DNA from: Kushneria phyllosphaerae
GTDB lineage: Bacteria; Pseudomonadota; Gammaproteobacteria; Pseudomonadales; Halomonadaceae
Assembly: GCF_900312995.1 (NCBI RefSeq)
Contig: NZ_ONZI01000004.1
Location: 124,001-188,000, forward strand
Direction: 5' to 3'
DNA: 64,000 nt
The notes below the pieces were generated by a model. That model was not told the DNA's origin. It was given only the letters and a program-made list of their open reading frames with translations, and did not search any database. Shown piece after piece: positions 40,849 through 50,066 of the stretch; the first letter of the stretch is position 1; every line of letters begins with the position of its first letter. The position numbers were made by a program, and so were the translations under genes.

Positions 40849-42695
40849 GAGTCCTCCTCACTATCAAAGGGATGGGCGATATCCAGACGAACCGGCCCAA
40901 CGGGTGAAATCCATCGCACGCCTACGCCTGCGCTTGTCTTGAGCTCATCCGGCCACCATTCACTGAAGGCGTTGCCGGCATCCACGAAGGTGGCACCCCA
41001 CCAGTTTTTGGCCACCTGGCGCTGATACTCCAGAGACCCGACCAGCAGGTGCTTGCCGCCCAGAAGATCACCATCGCTGTTTTCAGGTGCAATGGTTTCG
41101 TACTCATAGCCGCGAACGCTGCTGTCGCCACCGGTGAAAAAGCGTAGTGAAGGCGGCACCTGGCTGAAGTTATCCGTACTGGTGGCCCCGACCGTGGCGC
41201 GACCGACAAAACGGTTATTCTCTCCAAGACTTCGGATCCACTGACTATCCAGACGGGTACGCAGGAAGTTGGCGTCAGAGCCCCACGCATTGTTTGACCC
41301 TTCTACCAGAATATCCTGTCGGTCTCCCCACATGGGAAAGCGGGTATTGTCCGTACGCGTGCGAGACCAGCTCATGCCGGGAATGAACAGCAACACCTTG
41401 TCTTCTTCATCCCCCTGGGTGAAGTCCTCGTACGTGGTACGCAGATAGGCATTTTGTATCCAGTCGTTCTCGAAACGCCATTCCCGACCAAACGCCACCG
41501 AGCTCTCAAAACTGCGGGTATCGCTTTCGGTGCGGTCAGTATTTTTGAAGCCGTAGCGCATGTAGTAGTTATCACGCGCCGGGTTGGCCAGCGGTACATT
41601 GTATTCGCCGGTGAGCGTCTGTTCGGGGCCTGACAGGACCAGATCATTATTGAGGCTGTCTCCCCGATCATTGAGCCATGGCATGTTCCAGCCAAAGTTG
41701 ATTCGTGGCCCTACGTCCGTGGAGTAGCCGATACCGGTTTCAAACTTGTGGCGGTCTTCCGGGGTGACGTTGATATCGATAGGGACGGTGGCCTGCTGCG
41801 GCCTTTCCTGAGCGTCGATATCGTCCTGGAAATTTTGACGCTTGCCGTCAGGGCCTTCCACGCTCACATCCGGTGATGAGGTCACCATTGGCGAAGCGCT
41901 TTTGCGCGCGCGCTCATCCAGCCGGGGCCGAACGCTGATGCTTCTAAACCAGCCTGAATCGCCAAGACGCTGGCTGTAACGGGCAACATCGGTGGCCAGA
42001 TATCGATCATTGGGATCAAAGGGCGCCATTTTGCGCAGCCGCTCTTCACGAATCTGGCTGCCGGTGACAAAGATGTCGCCAAAGCGATAACGCTCTCCGC
42101 TTTCAAATATCAGCGATATATAAGCGGCATGTTCCCATGGATGAACTTCGATACGGCTCTGTCGATAGCGGGCATCAAAATAGCCCCGCTCAAGTGCCAG
42201 CGCCGTCAATCGAGACTTGAGCGTATCGTAAGGGGTATGCAGAAGGCGTTCACCTTCCATGCCTGTCAGCGGGCTGGCCTGAAGTGCCTGCTGAAAGGGT
42301 TCGTCATCTTCCGCCGCACCCTCGACGCGAACCACGACGGAGCGCACGCGCACAGGCGTGCCGTGATCAACATCGACAGTCACCTGTTCACGATTTTGAA
42401 AGCTGACCGCAATGTCAGGCTCATAGTAACCGAAGGGTTTCAGGGCATCCTGCACCCGTTGTGTCACCTCGGCGCTATAGCTTTGCGTGTCGGCATTTTC
42501 AGGAATGTTCAGGGACTGGAGGTAGTTGCGAATATTGGTCGCAAGCTCTCCTCGCACTCCCTTGACGTCTGCATCAATGGCCAATACAGCAGAGGACTGA
42601 CAAACGCTGGCCATCACAAGCGTCAGCAGCAGCACTCTGCGGGTCGGCGTGCCGGCGTTCATGCGGTGACGACAAAAGAATCGCATAACGTTCAA
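40812..42695 (-). CDS. tamA: Outer-membrane translocation and assembly module TamA
   Basis: A 627-aa Omp85 protein: signal peptide (residues 15-40, VLLLTLVMASVCQSSAV), three POTRA domains (about 40-290), and a 16-stranded barrel (about 320-627), with VRGYEYETI the conserved Omp85 VRGY motif near residue 525 and a terminal aromatic (GIGPEF). An acidic linker between the last POTRA and barrel (about 285-325) is longer than usual. It partners TamB. Confidence 0.92.
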   Translation of the reverse strand: MNVMRFFCRHRMNAGTPTRRVLLLTLVMASVCQSSAVLAIDADVKGVRGELATNIRNYLQSLNIPENADTQSYSAEVTQRVQDALKPFGYYEPDIAVSFQNREQVTVDVDHGTPVRVRSVVVRVEGAAEDDEPFQQALQASPLTGMEGERLLHTPYDTLKSRLTALALERGYFDARYRQSRIEVHPWEHAAYISLIFESGERYRFGDIFVTGSQIREERLRKMAPFDPNDRYLATDVARYSQRLGDSGWFRSISVRPRLDERARKSASPMVTSSPDVSVEGPDGKRQNFQDDIDAQERPQQATVPIDINVTPEDRHKFETGIGYSTDVGPRINFGWNMPWLNDRGDSLNNDLVLSGPEQTLTGEYNVPLANPARDNYYMRYGFKNTDRTESDTRSFESSVAFGREWRFENDWIQNAYLRTTYEDFTQGDEEDKVLLFIPGMSWSRTRTDNTRFPMWGDRQDILVEGSNNAWGSDANFLRTRLDSQWIRSLGENNRFVGRATVGATSTDNFSQVPPSLRFFTGGDSSVRGYEYETIAPENSDGDLLGGKHLLVGSLEYQRQVAKNWWGATFVDAGNAFSEWWPDELKTSAGVGVRWISPVGPVRLDIAHPFDSEEDSWRLHFGIGPEF

Positions 42696-42750
42696 GATCT
42701 TCCTTGATGATATGAATCACACCGTATGCCTACGGCGCTGGCGGCACCCT

Positions 42751-43485
42751 TCAAGGATTCAAAAGATCCTGAAGCGACTCCTGGGCGGCATGCAGACTTG
42801 TCTGACTCTGTTGAAGCCGTTCACCCTGAGCAGCCAGTTCATCGACGCGCGACTTGATCGAGGCCAGGGTCTTTTCCTGATCATCCACACTGGCGGCAAG
42901 CGTCTGCAATTGTTGACGACTGTCCTGCATGGCCTGCAACCGCTCCGACTGCTCGGCGTTAGTATTATCTACATCCTTGAAACGTGCATCATAAGTGCTT
43001 TTAAGACCTTCGATAACAGCATCAAGCGAATCCATGGATTGCTGTAACGACACCAGCGTTTGCTGACGCAATGCGTCGGACTTTTCCAGCTGACTCAGCC
43101 GCGCCTTTTGGTCATCATCGCCGGCCTGTTGCTCAACACGTTGCTGCAGCGTTTCAAGCTGCAGGCGCTGATTTTGCTGTTCCCCTCGAATGCCATCAAG
43201 AATGTGATCAAGGTTTGTCGACATTTCCTGACGACTAACAGCAACGCTCTGCGTTTTTTGCGTCAGCTCTGACATCCTTTCAGACCAGTGCTGGCGGTCC
43301 TTATAATACTGCACCCCCATGGCCACCACCGCGGCGGCAAGCAACAGCAAAAGCACATAGACAGGCCATGGAGAGGACCTGCGTGAGCCACGCCCAACAT
43401 GAGGAGTCCGTGGTTCCGTACGGGTTGAATACGCAGCGTTGCGATCAGCGCCTATGACGGGCTCTTCATGATCTTTTGGCGGCAT
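42751..43485 (-). CDS. Single-pass membrane coiled-coil protein (unknown)
   Basis: A 244-aa protein with a basic cytoplasmic N-terminus, one membrane helix (about residues 41-62, PVYVLLLLLAAAVVAMG) and a long Gln-rich coiled coil to the end. It lies 55 bp upstream of tamA on the same strand, so may be cotranscribed. No family is recognised. A role in envelope assembly is only a guess from context. Confidence 0.65.
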   Translation of the reverse strand: MPPKDHEEPVIGADRNAAYSTRTEPRTPHVGRGSRRSSPWPVYVLLLLLAAAVVAMGVQYYKDRQHWSERMSELTQKTQSVAVSRQEMSTNLDHILDGIRGEQQNQRLQLETLQQRVEQQAGDDDQKARLSQLEKSDALRQQTLVSLQQSMDSLDAVIEGLKSTYDARFKDVDNTNAEQSERLQAMQDSRQQLQTLAASVDDQEKTLASIKSRVDELAAQGERLQQSQTSLHAAQESLQDLLNP

Positions 43486-43656
43486 GAAAATCTCGAGAAA
43501 TGTAGCAGTCGGAAATATAACCTGACCCTTTCGGCCAGGTCATGAAACTGCATGCATGCTACGATGCATGGCCTGTGAAAAGCCAGTACAGGCTATCCGG
43601 CAGACAGGTACAAACGGCAATACCAGGGGCTCCCTGGCCAGAATGGAACGTTGATC

Positions 43657-44277
43657 ATGCCCCTTGAACTTCCCTCTTTGCCCTATGCAACGGATGCATT
43701 GGCACCCGTGATTTCCGAACATAACCTGCGCATGCACCACGAAGGTGTTCATGCAGGCTATTTGAAGCGCCTGAATACGCTGCTTGAAGGCGATGACCAG
43801 CCCAAACGCTCGCTTGAAAACATTATGGGCACCGGCCGGGGTGAGGCTCAGGCCTGCGCCTGCCAGGCATGGAACCATACCTTTTTCTGGCAGTGCCTGA
43901 CGCCCTGGTACCATCCTCCCAGTCAAGCCATTGAGAAGGCGCTTTCGGCACAATGGGAAAGCCTTTATGGCTTTCAGGAAGCCTTTATGGCCAGTGCCAT
44001 GGCCCACTTCATGGGCGGCTGGACATGGCTGGTGTATACCCCTCAGGGGCGGCTGGATATTCATAATGCAGTGGATGCGAGTTCCCCACTGCTCAAAGGC
44101 GTTACGCCCCTGCTGGCCATCGACATGTGGGAACATGCCTGGTACGTCGATTTTGGAAGCGATCGACGCAAATATCTTCAAAAACTCTGGGATATTATTA
44201 ACTGGCCATTCGTTGAGCAGTGCTTCGAAGACGCCATTGCCACCGCACAAGGCAGGCGCAATCGGCTACACGCCTGA
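43657..44277 (+). CDS. sodB: Iron-type superoxide dismutase with unusual gateway residue
   Basis: A 206-aa Fe/Mn superoxide dismutase. Start at ATG 43657 aligns with MPLELPSLPYATDALAP of SodB. Metal ligands are His27, His in AWNHTFFW, and Asp and His in IDMWEHAWY. Gln four residues before the NHTFFW His fits the iron type. The second-sphere His30 of SodB is Val31 here, while Tyr35 (Tyr34) stays. Residues RMHHEGVHAGY are otherwise rearranged. It is probably active but altered. Monocistronic. Confidence 0.86.
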   Translation: MPLELPSLPYATDALAPVISEHNLRMHHEGVHAGYLKRLNTLLEGDDQPKRSLENIMGTGRGEAQACACQAWNHTFFWQCLTPWYHPPSQAIEKALSAQWESLYGFQEAFMASAMAHFMGGWTWLVYTPQGRLDIHNAVDASSPLLKGVTPLLAIDMWEHAWYVDFGSDRRKYLQKLWDIINWPFVEQCFEDAIATAQGRRNRLHA

Positions 44278-44299
44278 GTTTTACCGGAATTTTGGCAAC

Positions 44300-44353
44300 A
44301 AAAAAACGGGCTGGCCCGATATGAATGAAAACACATCGAACCAGCCCGCTTTT
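44300..44353. terminator. Putative bidirectional terminator between sod and the UDP-sugar dehydrogenase gene
   Basis: Arms CGGGCTGG (44307-44314) and CCAGCCCG (44341-44348), loop 26 nt, A-run before and CTTTT after. The long loop is atypical. Confidence 0.5.
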
Positions 44354-44359
44354 AGAGCA

Positions 44360-45670
44360 TCAGCGGTCGTCGTCTGCTGCTCTTTCCTGCGGATTGGCAC
44401 TGCGTCCGATACCGCGGTAACAGAACCCGTGTTGCGCCACGAAGGCCGGATCGTAAATGTTACGGCCGTCCAGAATCAGCGGTGTTGTCATGAGGGTCGA
44501 CAAACGACGCCAATCCGGATTCCAGTACTCTTTCCACTCGGTCACCAGCAATAGCGCGTCAACATTTTCACAGGCTGACTGTGCCGTGCCTGCCAGTGTT
44601 AGAAGCGGATGCTGACCGTAATAGTTCTCGATAGCGGGCAGTGCGGCCGGATCGTGAAGTCTGACATGCACGCCCTGCGCCCATAGAGCGTCCAACAGAC
44701 GAAGTACCGGTGCATGTGCGATACGTGCGGTGCCCGGCTTGAAGGCGGCCCCCCAGATCGCCACCGTACGCCCCTTCAGGTCGCCATCGTAATACTGCCA
44801 GAGCTTTCGGAAGAGCTCTTCCTGCTTCTGCTCATTGACCTGTACGACCTGCTCAAGCAGACCATTATGCTGCCCCTCACGGGCACGAATGCTCGACAGG
44901 CGATAAAGGTTACGAGCAAAGCTCGGGCCACCAAAGCCACAACCCGGATAAAGATATTCGCGACCGATACGGCGATCAGACCCCATTGCCTGACGCACCA
45001 GCTCGATATCCACATCCAGACTGTCTGCAAGGCTCGCCAGCTCATTCATGTAGCTGACACGAGTCGCCAGCATGCCAATGACGGCAAGCTTGGTCAGCTC
45101 GGCTGCACGCCGTGGCATCAGACGAACGTTATTCTCACGGCGGTTGAAGGCACGCAAGAGCTCACCGATCTGGCGAGTGGCCCAATCATCCTCACTGCCC
45201 ATAATCCAGCTGTCGGGACGCGTAAAGGTGGCCATGGCGCGGCCCTCTTCAAGCATGTCCGGCAATGCAACGGCAACCTGACGCTCCTTGCGAAGCAGGG
45301 TTTCAAGTATTTCCGTATGGCCGATCGGAAACGTACTGTTGTTGACCAGTACAAAATCGTGCGGCTCGCGTCCCAGCGTCTGCTCAACCCACTGGTCAGC
45401 GTCATTGCGCTGATCTGCCGAAACAGCCAGCCAGTAGACGCTGGCACTGGGCAGGGACTTGGAGCTTTCACACAGCGTCAAGGAGCCATTGTCGATGCTC
45501 TGTGACAGCTGGTGATAAAGCCCTGGCTCATTTCTGATCCAGTCCGTCTCGGCCAGAACATTCCATGGCTGAGCAGGATGCGGCCACCAGTATACCTGGT
45601 GGCCCACCATTGAAAGTGCAGCGGCTGCTGTTGCTGCACTCAGTTCGCTTCCATGCACTACCACCTGCAT
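44360..45670 (-). CDS. UDP-glucose/GDP-mannose dehydrogenase-like protein lacking the catalytic Cys
   Basis: A 436-aa protein of the nucleotide-sugar dehydrogenase family by length and three-domain layout: N-terminal Rossmann-like domain, central helix with ELTKLAVIGMLATRVSYMNELASLAD near residue 190, and C-terminal UDP-binding domain (GAAFKPGTARIAHAPVLRLLDAL near 310). Key motifs are altered: the GxGxxG of the NAD loop is HGSELSAATA, and the active-site GGSCFPKD is GGPSFARN, with Ser250 for Cys. A full oxidation to the uronic acid is doubtful. It lies 2 bp after galU. Confidence 0.8.
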   Translation of the reverse strand: MQVVVHGSELSAATAAAALSMVGHQVYWWPHPAQPWNVLAETDWIRNEPGLYHQLSQSIDNGSLTLCESSKSLPSASVYWLAVSADQRNDADQWVEQTLGREPHDFVLVNNSTFPIGHTEILETLLRKERQVAVALPDMLEEGRAMATFTRPDSWIMGSEDDWATRQIGELLRAFNRRENNVRLMPRRAAELTKLAVIGMLATRVSYMNELASLADSLDVDIELVRQAMGSDRRIGREYLYPGCGFGGPSFARNLYRLSSIRAREGQHNGLLEQVVQVNEQKQEELFRKLWQYYDGDLKGRTVAIWGAAFKPGTARIAHAPVLRLLDALWAQGVHVRLHDPAALPAIENYYGQHPLLTLAGTAQSACENVDALLLVTEWKEYWNPDWRRLSTLMTTPLILDGRNIYDPAFVAQHGFCYRGIGRSANPQERAADDDR

Positions 45671-45672
45671 GA

Positions 45673-46563
45673 TTATGCCTCGCTTTGATAGCGCTTCAGC
45701 AGCTCACGGAACCCTTCACCGTACTTGGGATGACGGCGTGCAAACGACAGTGTCGCTTCCAGATAACCAAGCTGATGACCGCAGTCGAAAGTTTCGCCTT
45801 CCATACGATAGGCAGCAACATCCTGCTTACTGCGCAAGGTATCGATGGCGTCGGTCAGCTGAATTTCATTACCTGCACCAGGACGCGTTTCGGCCAGCAC
45901 CGGGAAGATGCTTCCGGGCAGCAGATAACGACCAATAACAGCCAGTGTAGAAGGCTCTGTGCCCGTTTCAGGCTTTTCTACCATGCCCGTGATCTTTTCG
46001 CTCTTGCCGGCTTCAGGCGTCTCGCCTTCAAGGGCTACGATACCGTACTTATAGGCGACTTCAGCCGGAACATTCTGAACCATGATCTGAGCGGCACCTG
46101 TTTGATCATGAGCATCAATCATGCCACCCAGATCATTGCGCGTCATGCCTTCATCATCGACCAGAACGTCCGGAAGCATCACGGCAAACGGCTCATCATC
46201 ACCAATGATCGGGCGAGCACAGAGAATGGCATGACCAAGACCCAGCGCTTCCGGCTGACGTACGCTGATGATGGAAACATCGTCAGGGATAATATTGCGA
46301 AGTTCTTCAAGAAGCTCTTTCTTGCCTTTCGCTTCAAGCTGGTGCTCAAGTTCGAAATGCTTGTCGAAATGGTTTTCGATAGCTGATTTCGAGGAATGAG
46401 TTACCAGTACGATTTCCTTGATGCCGGCCTTGACGGCTTCCTGAACGACATACTGGATGACCGGCTTGTCGACAATGGTGATCATTTCCTTGGGGATTGC
46501 CTTGGAGGCAGGAAGACAACGCGTACCAAAACCGGCAACAGGCAATACAGCTTTACGAATCAT
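45673..46563 (-). CDS. galU: UTP--glucose-1-phosphate uridylyltransferase
   Basis: A 296-aa GalU: nucleotide-binding AVLPVAGFGTRCLPASKAIPKEMI at the start, VTHSSKSAIENHFD near residue 55, and GLGHAILCARP and VMLPDVLVDD near residue 110-130. It makes UDP-glucose, needed for trehalose synthesis by OtsA (also in the window) and envelope sugars. It is 2 bp before the dehydrogenase-like gene, so both are one operon. Confidence 0.95.
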   Translation of the reverse strand: MIRKAVLPVAGFGTRCLPASKAIPKEMITIVDKPVIQYVVQEAVKAGIKEIVLVTHSSKSAIENHFDKHFELEHQLEAKGKKELLEELRNIIPDDVSIISVRQPEALGLGHAILCARPIIGDDEPFAVMLPDVLVDDEGMTRNDLGGMIDAHDQTGAAQIMVQNVPAEVAYKYGIVALEGETPEAGKSEKITGMVEKPETGTEPSTLAVIGRYLLPGSIFPVLAETRPGAGNEIQLTDAIDTLRSKQDVAAYRMEGETFDCGHQLGYLEATLSFARRHPKYGEGFRELLKRYQSEA

Positions 46564-47231
46564 TCATTTTCCCTTTCTATCTAATAACAGAAATATATGG
46601 GCTTATGGCACAGTGATGCCTGCCATGACAGTATCGTGATCGATAAGCGGTTCAAAATCTTGCCCGAACAGGCGAATCTCGCCACGATACTCGGTAATCG
46701 GCTTATAACCCCATAAAATACCGAACCTTTGCTTCTATATCCTTGGCAAAATGTTTCTTTTTGTACAAGTCGTATTTGCGATCTATTCTTTTGACGAAAA
46801 GATAACGGTATAAAATATATTCAAATGTACATCAATTCAGGTTGATGCAGATAGACAAGCTTTCTGAACTGACTTCATCATCCACGTCATCAATCAATTC
46901 TACTACAAGGGATACAGATCATGATGCATAAGCTCATGAGACTGGTTGAGCTGAAGCGGTCATGACACTTTTACGACACCGGTGATTAACAAGAGGTCTG
47001 GCTGTCTCCTCTTACAAGCGATTCACTTCATGGACGACATGATCATCGTGTCGTGACCTCTCAATGCAAAACGCTTGTTCAAGGACAAAATTGTCCCTCT
47101 TGAATCCTGCAACGGCACGTATATGGGAATCATGCGGAAACCGTATTGGTTCATGATCTCCGCAGACCCTATACAATACAGACCAATATAAAAGATGGCA
47201 CAGGCTGCCCTACTCCTACAGGAGCTCACTG
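46564..47231. other. Gene-poor 668-bp region between galU and ubiG
   Basis: The region is more AT-rich than average. It must hold promoters for galU and ubiG. Minus-strand frames at 46603-46734 and 46703-46831 give protein-like peptides but no full gene. A palindrome lies at 47078-47104. A possible 14-codon reading frame starts at 46921 after AAGG. No gene is confidently called. Confidence 0.5.
46603..46831 (-). pseudogene. Possible relic of a coding sequence upstream of galU
   Basis: Two overlapping minus-strand frames together resemble the C-terminal end of one protein. Frame A (46831-46703) encodes YRYLFVKRIDRKYDLYKKK and more, then stops; frame B (46734-46603) encodes GYKPITEYRGEIRLFG and more, ending ITVP. 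A one-base shift near 46708 would join them. The AT-rich frame A also suggests foreign origin. No family was identified. Confidence 0.25.
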
Positions 47232-47951
47232 ATGAGCGAGAAACAGTATTCCAATGTTGATCCGGGTGAAATTGCCAAGTTTGATGATCTTGCCAGTCGC
47301 TGGTGGGATCGTGAGGGTGAGTGCAAGCCGCTTCATGACATCAATCCACTACGCCTTGATTATATTGATCAACGTGCAGGCCTGACCGGCCATCGTGTCA
47401 TTGATGTTGGCTGTGGCGGCGGCATTCTGAGCGAAGCCATGGCGCATCGTGGCGCCGAAGTCACCGGGATCGATCTGGGCGAAGCCCCCCTCGCCGTTGC
47501 ACGCCTCCATCAACAGGAAAGCGGTGTTGAGGTGGATTATCAGTGCATCAGCGCCGAAGACATGGCAGCCAGCCAGCCGGGCAGTTTCGATGTCGTGGTC
47601 TGCTTTGAAATGCTTGAGCATGTCCCGGATCCAGGTAGCGTCATTAAAGCCTGTGCTCGTATGGCCAAACCCGGTGGCCATGTCTTTTTTTCCACCATCA
47701 ACCGCAACCCTAAGTCATGGGCAATGGCCATTGTTGGTGCCGAATATATCCTGAATCTTCTGCCTCGGGGCACACACAGCTTTCAGCGCTTTATCCGCCC
47801 TTCCGAGCTGGCACGCTGGGCACGTCAGGCAGACCTTGAGGTGCGCGACATTACAGGCATGATCTATAACCCCTTTACTCGCCACTACCGGCTCTCCAAC
47901 AAGGATCTGGACGTCAACTACTTCATGCATACCCGTGTGCCACATTCATGA
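47232..47951 (+). CDS. ubiG: Ubiquinone biosynthesis O-methyltransferase UbiG
   Basis: A 239-aa SAM methyltransferase. SAM loop [16 protein letters not shown] near residue 57, acidic residue in [13 protein letters not shown], and family signatures [20 protein letters not shown] at the start and [20 protein letters not shown] near residue 155. It methylates two oxygens in ubiquinone synthesis. TACAGGAGCT precedes the ATG. Overlaps mupP by 4 nt. Confidence 0.95.
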   Translation: MSEKQYSNVDPGEIAKFDDLASRWWDREGECKPLHDINPLRLDYIDQRAGLTGHRVIDVGCGGGILSEAMAHRGAEVTGIDLGEAPLAVARLHQQESGVEVDYQCISAEDMAASQPGSFDVVVCFEMLEHVPDPGSVIKACARMAKPGGHVFFSTINRNPKSWAMAIVGAEYILNLLPRGTHSFQRFIRPSELARWARQADLEVRDITGMIYNPFTRHYRLSNKDLDVNYFMHTRVPHS

Positions 47952-48640
47952 ATGGTTTGTCCGATATTCCGCAGGCCGTTTTGTTCGATCTGGATGGCAC
48001 TCTGGTCGATACGGCGCCGGATCTGGCTCGTGCCACCAATGCGCTTAGAAAGGTGCACGGGCTATCGCCTCTGCCCTATGCAGATATTCGACGGGAAGTT
48101 TCACACGGTGGAAGCGCACTGGTCACACTGGCGCTGGGCCTGGAAAAGAAGACCGATGGGCATGATGAGGCACGAACGCTTTTACTTGAGAGCTACGGTG
48201 AAAACGTGGCTGAAGAAAGCTGCCTTTTTGAAGGCTTTCCAGAGCTTCTTGAGCATTATCTCCGCACAGGCCGTACGTGGGGAATCATTACCAACAAGCC
48301 CAGAGAATACGCCGTACCATTGCTCAAGGCGCTGAATGTAATGCCGGATGTGCTGTTGTGTGCTGATGACCTTCCGGTTAAAAAACCGGATCCTGCCCCG
48401 CTTCTTGAAGCAGCAAGACGTCTTGGCATCGATCCGCACAGGTGCTGGTATATCGGTGATCATCTACGTGACATTCAGGCGGCCAACAACGCCGGCATGA
48501 CGGCCATTGCGGTGACATATGGCTACCTTCGCGAGGAAGACAACCCCAACGACTGGCCTGCAAGTCAGTTTTTTGAAACACCAGAAGCACTTTGCAGGGT
48601 ACTGCTACAGCAGGACCCAAGTGAGACAATGAGCCTGTAG
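47948..48640 (+). CDS. mupP: HAD phosphatase, MupP / phosphoglycolate phosphatase type
   Basis: A 230-aa HAD protein: nucleophile Asp in [19 protein letters not shown], Thr/Ser site in GIITNKP, Lys in [13 protein letters not shown], and [18 protein letters not shown]. It overlaps ubiG by 4 nt, as does MupP in Pseudomonas, where it makes MurNAc for cell-wall recycling. Phosphoglycolate phosphatase (Gph) is the alternative. Sequence alone cannot separate them. Confidence 0.85.
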   Translation: MNGLSDIPQAVLFDLDGTLVDTAPDLARATNALRKVHGLSPLPYADIRREVSHGGSALVTLALGLEKKTDGHDEARTLLLESYGENVAEESCLFEGFPELLEHYLRTGRTWGIITNKPREYAVPLLKALNVMPDVLLCADDLPVKKPDPAPLLEAARRLGIDPHRCWYIGDHLRDIQAANNAGMTAIAVTYGYLREEDNPNDWPASQFFETPEALCRVLLQQDPSETMSL

Positions 48641-48666
48641 GCCACGATATTGGCCAATGACAAGCA

Positions 48667-48696
48667 GCGGGCATTTCGCCTTTAGCGAATGCCCGC
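48667..48696. terminator. Hairpin between mupP and cpoB
   Basis: Arms GCGGGCATTTCGC and GCGAATGCCCGC (one bulged T), loop CTTTA. No T-run, so termination is uncertain. Confidence 0.45.
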
Positions 48697-48714
48697 GAAT
48701 TCAGACCGGTAATA

Positions 48715-49485
48715 TCAGCCGCTGGTTTTTTGCATGAACTCGCGTGCAAGGCCTGCTGCATCACTATCGGAATGCTCGCTGATCACTTTTTTCAACATGC
48801 TCTGACTTTCAGCACCCTTCCCCTGACGCGCATAAACAAGACCCAGCTTATACATTGCATCAGGCACCTTGTTGCTTTGAGGGTAGTCATTAATGACCTT
48901 GCCAAAGGCCGTTGATGACTTGTCCAGCTGTGACTTGGCAGAATAAAGCTCACCCAGCCAATACCAGGCATTTCCGTTTAAACCGGATTGCGGATAGTCG
49001 CGATTAAAGGTTTCAAAGGCAGAAATGGCCTGATCAAACTCGCGCTTTTGCACATGCGAAAAGGCAGCCTGATAAGCGCTTTGGGCATCGCTGGAAGACG
49101 ACGCCGTGCCTGATGACGAAGGAGACTGACTCCCCCCCGAAGCGGCCTGGGTTATCGGGTCACTGTCGGTAGCCGAACCGGTATCATCACCGCTTGAACC
49201 ACTGGTGCTTCCCTGTGAATTGCTTAAGCGCTCATCGAGATCCAGATAGCGTTGCTGAGAAAGCTTTGTCTGTTGCTCGAGCTGATGGCGAAGCTCTTCA
49301 ATCTGACCGCGTAGCTGATTGATATCCTGCTCCTGGCTCTGCAAACGATTGAATATTTGCAGATTGCCGGAACCGGAATCCGTGGACGCCTGATTATAAA
49401 AAGAGCCGGTTTGTGCGGATGCCCAAACGGACAGCGGGAGCACAAGGGCTCCCGCGCCGCACAGTCGAATAAGACTGTGTTTCAT
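48715..49485 (-). CDS. cpoB: Cell division coordinator CpoB (YbgF)
   Basis: A 256-aa periplasmic protein with signal peptide (residues 1-24), a trimerising coiled coil (about 40-85), a Ser/Gly-rich linker (about 92-130) and TPR repeats (about 135-255). It links PBP1B activity with Tol-driven outer-membrane constriction. It ends the tol-pal operon. Confidence 0.93.
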   Translation of the reverse strand: MKHSLIRLCGAGALVLPLSVWASAQTGSFYNQASTDSGSGNLQIFNRLQSQEQDINQLRGQIEELRHQLEQQTKLSQQRYLDLDERLSNSQGSTSGSSGDDTGSATDSDPITQAASGGSQSPSSSGTASSSSDAQSAYQAAFSHVQKREFDQAISAFETFNRDYPQSGLNGNAWYWLGELYSAKSQLDKSSTAFGKVINDYPQSNKVPDAMYKLGLVYARQGKGAESQSMLKKVISEHSDSDAAGLAREFMQKTSG

Positions 49486-49499
49486 TGCTTACTCCGGGA

Positions 49500-50018
49500 T
49501 CAGTAGTCGATTACGACGCGACGATCCTGAGAATAGGCTTGGTCAGAGTTGCCGGAAGCAGCACGACGCTCTTCACCGTAGCTGACAACTTCAATCTGCG
49601 AAGCAGGCACGCCCTGGATGGTCAGGTACTGACGTACGGCATTGGCACGACGCTCGCCAAGACCCAGGTTGTACTCACGAGTACCGCGCGGATCAGTGTG
49701 GCCTTCCAGTACGATATTGGTGCTGGAATTACGCTGCAGGTACTGAGCATGCTGGTTCAGCATGGATTCGTACTGCGGGCGAATGCTGTCACTGTCGAAA
49801 TCGAAGTAGACGCGATTTTCACTCGGCATTTGTGCCTGCTGGCCGCTGTTTTGGCCGGTAGCACCAGAGCTGCTGTTCATGCCCTGAGTGGAAGAACCGC
49901 TGTTCATGCCACCATTCTGCTGGTCGCCATCCTGTGTACCGCCGCCGCTGGAACAACCAGCAACAACAGCCAGAGAGAGTGCGGCCGCCAGAGTTTTGGC
50001 GTAGGAAGAAAACTGCAT
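49500..50018 (-). CDS. pal: Peptidoglycan-associated lipoprotein Pal
   Basis: A 172-aa lipoprotein. The ATG at 50018 follows AAGGAGAT. The lipobox is VAGC (Cys22), followed by a Gly/Ser/Gln/Asn-rich linker. The OmpA-like domain (about 70-170) has VYFDFDSDSIRP, VLEGHTDPRGTREYNLGLGERRANAV and VSYGEER. It anchors the outer membrane to peptidoglycan and binds TolB. Confidence 0.96.
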   Translation of the reverse strand: MQFSSYAKTLAAALSLAVVAGCSSGGGTQDGDQQNGGMNSGSSTQGMNSSSGATGQNSGQQAQMPSENRVYFDFDSDSIRPQYESMLNQHAQYLQRNSSTNIVLEGHTDPRGTREYNLGLGERRANAVRQYLTIQGVPASQIEVVSYGEERRAASGNSDQAYSQDRRVVIDY

Positions 50019-50066
50019 GATGATCTCCTTGCTTTTATAAAGAATGACAAAATTCATTCTAGTCGT

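Noticed and set aside
46921..46965. Possible 14-codon leader peptide after AAGG upstream of ubiG
   Set aside because: Too short to judge; no attenuator structure or codon run that would support a leader role.
47023..47229. 68-codon minus-strand frame before ubiG
   Set aside because: No family resemblance, no credible ribosome-binding site, and it would cover the ubiG promoter.
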